Positions 6,406 to 8,090 of a stretch of DNA of 8,090 nucleotides are shown piece by piece. Under the pieces are notes generated by a model. That model did no database searches and had not been told where the DNA came from. It saw nothing but the letters and a program-made list of their open reading frames with translations. The stretch comes from Nitrospira sp. UBA6909 (GTDB taxonomy: Bacteria > Nitrospirota > Nitrospiria > Nitrospirales > Nitrospiraceae): NCBI GenBank assembly GCA_002451055.1, contig DKBD01000271.1:1-8090 (forward strand), read 5' to 3'. Made by a program: the position numbers and the translations under genes. Numbering within the stretch: the first letter of the stretch is position 1; every line of letters begins with the position of its first letter.

Positions 6406-7296
6406 ATGAACAAACTCATCAAGAAAGCCAACGTTCTGATCGAGGCCCTACCCTACATTCGAACATTCCGAGGGAAGACGGTGGTGGTGAAGTACGGCGG
6501 CCATGCCATGACGGATGCCTCCTTAAAAGAACTTTTCGCTCAGAACGTGGTGTTGTTGAAATACGTCGGGATCAACCCGGTCATCGTTCACGGAGGCGGC
6601 CCCCAGATCGACAAGATGCTGCATCGACTTGGCATCGAGGCCAAATTCCGCCACGGCGTACGGATCACCGACAAAACCACGATGGAAATCGTGGAAATGG
6701 TCTTGGCCGGCCAAATCAACATGGAGATCACCGACCTCATCAACCGCCACGGCGGCAGCGCCGTCGGCCTGAGCGGAAAAGACGGCGGTCTGATCCGGAG
6801 CAAGCCGCTCACGGCCAAGGCGTGGGCTGAAAGTCTGGAGCGCGATTTGGACGGGGAGGATGGGGACTTCGGTCTCGTCGGCGATATCGAGAGGGTCGAC
6901 CCCAGTCTGCTGCACAGACTCCAAGAAGATCACTACATCCCCATCATCGCTCCGATCGGGTCCGATCGCGAAGGGAATACGTACAACATCAACGCCGATC
7001 TCGTGGCAGGCGCCGTGGCCGGAGCCTTGCGGGCAGAAAAGCTCGTCATGATGACGGACATCAAAGGCATCCGCGACGCCAATGGCCGCCATCTTTCGAC
7101 CGTCTCACGCAAAGACGTCAAGCGCATGGTGAAAAAAGGGACGATCACGGAAGGCATGTTGCCGAAAGTGCACGCCTGCCTCGACGCGCTGGATGCCGGT
7201 GTCGGAAAAGCCCACATCATTGACGGGCGGATTCCTCATGCGATTCTGCTCGAGATCTTCACGCGCAAAGGCATTGGAACCGAAATAGTAGCGTAG
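6406..7296 (+). CDS. argB: Acetylglutamate kinase ArgB
   Basis: Phosphorylates N-acetyl-L-glutamate with ATP, the second step of arginine synthesis, in the cytoplasm. It is 296 aa, typical of the hexameric class. Amino acid kinase fold motifs: VVVKYGGHAM with Lys29 (E. coli Lys8 equivalent), VHGGGPQID (61-69), GLSGKDGGLI (121-130), YNINADLVAG with Asn194 and Asp198, MMTDIKGI (215-222) and GMLPKVHACLDAL with Lys254 (E. coli Lys217 equivalent). The first about 22 residues (ANVLIEALPYIRTFRGKT region) form the extra N-terminal helix that, in the Thermotoga and Pseudomonas enzymes, links dimers into a ring and accompanies feedback inhibition by arginine. E. coli NAGK lacks it, so arginine inhibition is expected here. 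The ATG has only a weak GAGAG upstream. The gene sits 93 nt after hslU and just before an M28 peptidase, with no other arginine gene in view. Confidence 0.97.
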   Translation: MNKLIKKANVLIEALPYIRTFRGKTVVVKYGGHAMTDASLKELFAQNVVLLKYVGINPVIVHGGGPQIDKMLHRLGIEAKFRHGVRITDKTTMEIVEMVLAGQINMEITDLINRHGGSAVGLSGKDGGLIRSKPLTAKAWAESLERDLDGEDGDFGLVGDIERVDPSLLHRLQEDHYIPIIAPIGSDREGNTYNINADLVAGAVAGALRAEKLVMMTDIKGIRDANGRHLSTVSRKDVKRMVKKGTITEGMLPKVHACLDALDAGVGKAHIIDGRIPHAILLEIFTRKGIGTEIVA

Positions 7297-7311
7297 GGCT
7301 TCTGGTCTTTC

Positions 7312-8090
7312 TTGAGCCACGACACGACGCTTGTGAGATCCCGGCTGCTGATGCATCTTCGCGCCTTGGTTGGGGAGCGACATCCGGACTCCTCACCCAG
7401 CGCTCTTCAACGCACGGCTTCCTACCTGCGAGCGCAATTCACGAGTCTCGGCCTCGCTAGCTCCAACCATGCGTTTGCGGCCTGGGGAGGGACCTTTGCA
7501 AATGTCATCGGCACGAGAGGGGACGAAGCACAGTCGCAAGCTCCGCTCATTCTCGCCGCCCACTACGACACCGTATTCGGTTCGCCGGGAGCCGACGACA
7601 ACGCAAGCGCCCTGGCGGTCCTGCTTGAGGTGGCACAGCGACTCAAAGAGATCTCACTGGAACGGCCGGTTCAGTTCATCGCCTTCTCGCTGGAAGAAGA
7701 GAATCTCTCGGGAAGCCGCGCCTATGTTGCGGATCTCGTCGCCGCGCGCAAGGCCGTACATGGGGCGATCGTGCTGGAGTGCGTCGGCTATGCGCGGAGT
7801 GAGGAAGGATCACAGAAGATTCCGCCTGGCATTCCAGTAGCCGTCCCGACCGTTGGGAATTTCCTGGCCGTGATCGGAAATCAGCCCTCAGCAGGGTTTA
7901 CACATACCGTGAGCCAAGCCATGAACCAGCACGTGCCGGTTGTGCCCCTCGTCGTACCAGGCAACGGCGAATTGTTACCGGACACCAGACGCAGCGACCA
8001 TACGGCATTCTGGGAGCAGGGCTTCCCCGCCGTCATGGTCACCGACACGGCCAACTTCCGCAACCCCCACTACCATCGGCCCACCGATAC
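7312..8090 (+). CDS. M28-family zinc metallopeptidase, 5' part (truncated by window end)
   Basis: Probable co-catalytic two-zinc aminopeptidase-like enzyme of the M28 clan, substrate unknown. 259 codons are visible with no stop. Numbering from a TTG start at 7312, the metal and catalytic residues appear in order: His84 and Asp86 (LAAHYDTVFGSPG), bridging Asp96 (GADDNAS), catalytic Glu128 and zinc Glu129 (FSLEEENLSGS), Glu156 (IVLECVGYA) and His255 (NPHYHRPTDT). The block SDHTAFWEQGFPAVMVTDTA before the last ligand is usual for the family. No signal peptide or membrane segment is seen, so it is probably cytoplasmic. The start is uncertain: the frame is open directly from the argB stop, and TTG 7312, GTG 7333 and ATG 7351 are all possible without a convincing Shine-Dalgarno; all retain the conserved region (LRALVGERHP onward). 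It follows argB closely and is probably cotranscribed. Confidence 0.88.
   Translation, partial: MSHDTTLVRSRLLMHLRALVGERHPDSSPSALQRTASYLRAQFTSLGLASSNHAFAAWGGTFANVIGTRGDEAQSQAPLILAAHYDTVFGSPGADDNASALAVLLEVAQRLKEISLERPVQFIAFSLEEENLSGSRAYVADLVAARKAVHGAIVLECVGYARSEEGSQKIPPGIPVAVPTVGNFLAVIGNQPSAGFTHTVSQAMNQHVPVVPLVVPGNGELLPDTRRSDHTAFWEQGFPAVMVTDTANFRNPHYHRPTD

Noticed and set aside
6523..7092. 189-aa open frame on the minus strand opposite argB
   Set aside because: Shadow of argB; no ribosome binding site or recognisable domain.
7370..7840. 156-aa plus-strand frame within the peptidase region
   Set aside because: It is out of frame with the M28 metal-ligand motifs, which read cleanly in another frame to the window end; its product is Arg/Ser/Pro-rich as expected of a shifted frame.

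Overview
The window reads as ordinary chromosome from a bacterium of moderately high G+C content. Gene order and protein character suggest the phylum Nitrospirota, most likely Nitrospira or a relative. This is an inference from recalled family resemblance and layout (trmFO-xerC-hslV-hslU-argB), with no database search behind it.

Left part (1-1981), all minus strand. Read in the direction of transcription, it starts with a tRNA-Val (anticodon CAC, CCA encoded). Next comes an unlisted 45-codon ORF, then a 117-aa lipoprotein gene with a strong intrinsic terminator. Last is a 382-aa TPR-repeat lipoprotein. A 73-bp symmetrical inverted repeat occupies the very left edge, just past the TPR gene. 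The two lipoproteins are probably envelope components of unknown role.

Right part (2077-8090), all plus strand. A good sigma70-like promoter (2077-2106) sits back-to-back with a promoter candidate for the tRNA. It opens a compact gene run: trmFO (folate/FAD-dependent tRNA m5U54 methylation), xerC (tyrosine recombinase), hslV and hslU (ATP-dependent HslVU protease), argB (acetylglutamate kinase) and the 5' part of an M28 zinc metallopeptidase that runs off the window. trmFO/xerC overlap by 28 nt, xerC/hslV overlap by 4 nt, hslV/hslU are 8 nt apart, and argB/peptidase are about 15 nt apart. Translational coupling is therefore likely across most of the run. Only hslU-argB has a gap (93 nt), with weak hairpins and no clear terminator.

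trmFO-xerC-hslVU is an old conserved neighbourhood; in Bacillus subtilis the same four genes precede codY. Here argB takes the next place. The genes share no pathway: tRNA modification, chromosome dimer resolution, proteolysis and arginine synthesis are grouped by history or growth-linked expression. I see no phage, IS, CRISPR, defence or biosynthetic cluster. The features most worth checking are the left-edge inverted repeat, the small ORF between tRNA-Val and the lipoprotein, the HslV propeptide, and the three-codon minicistron before hslU.
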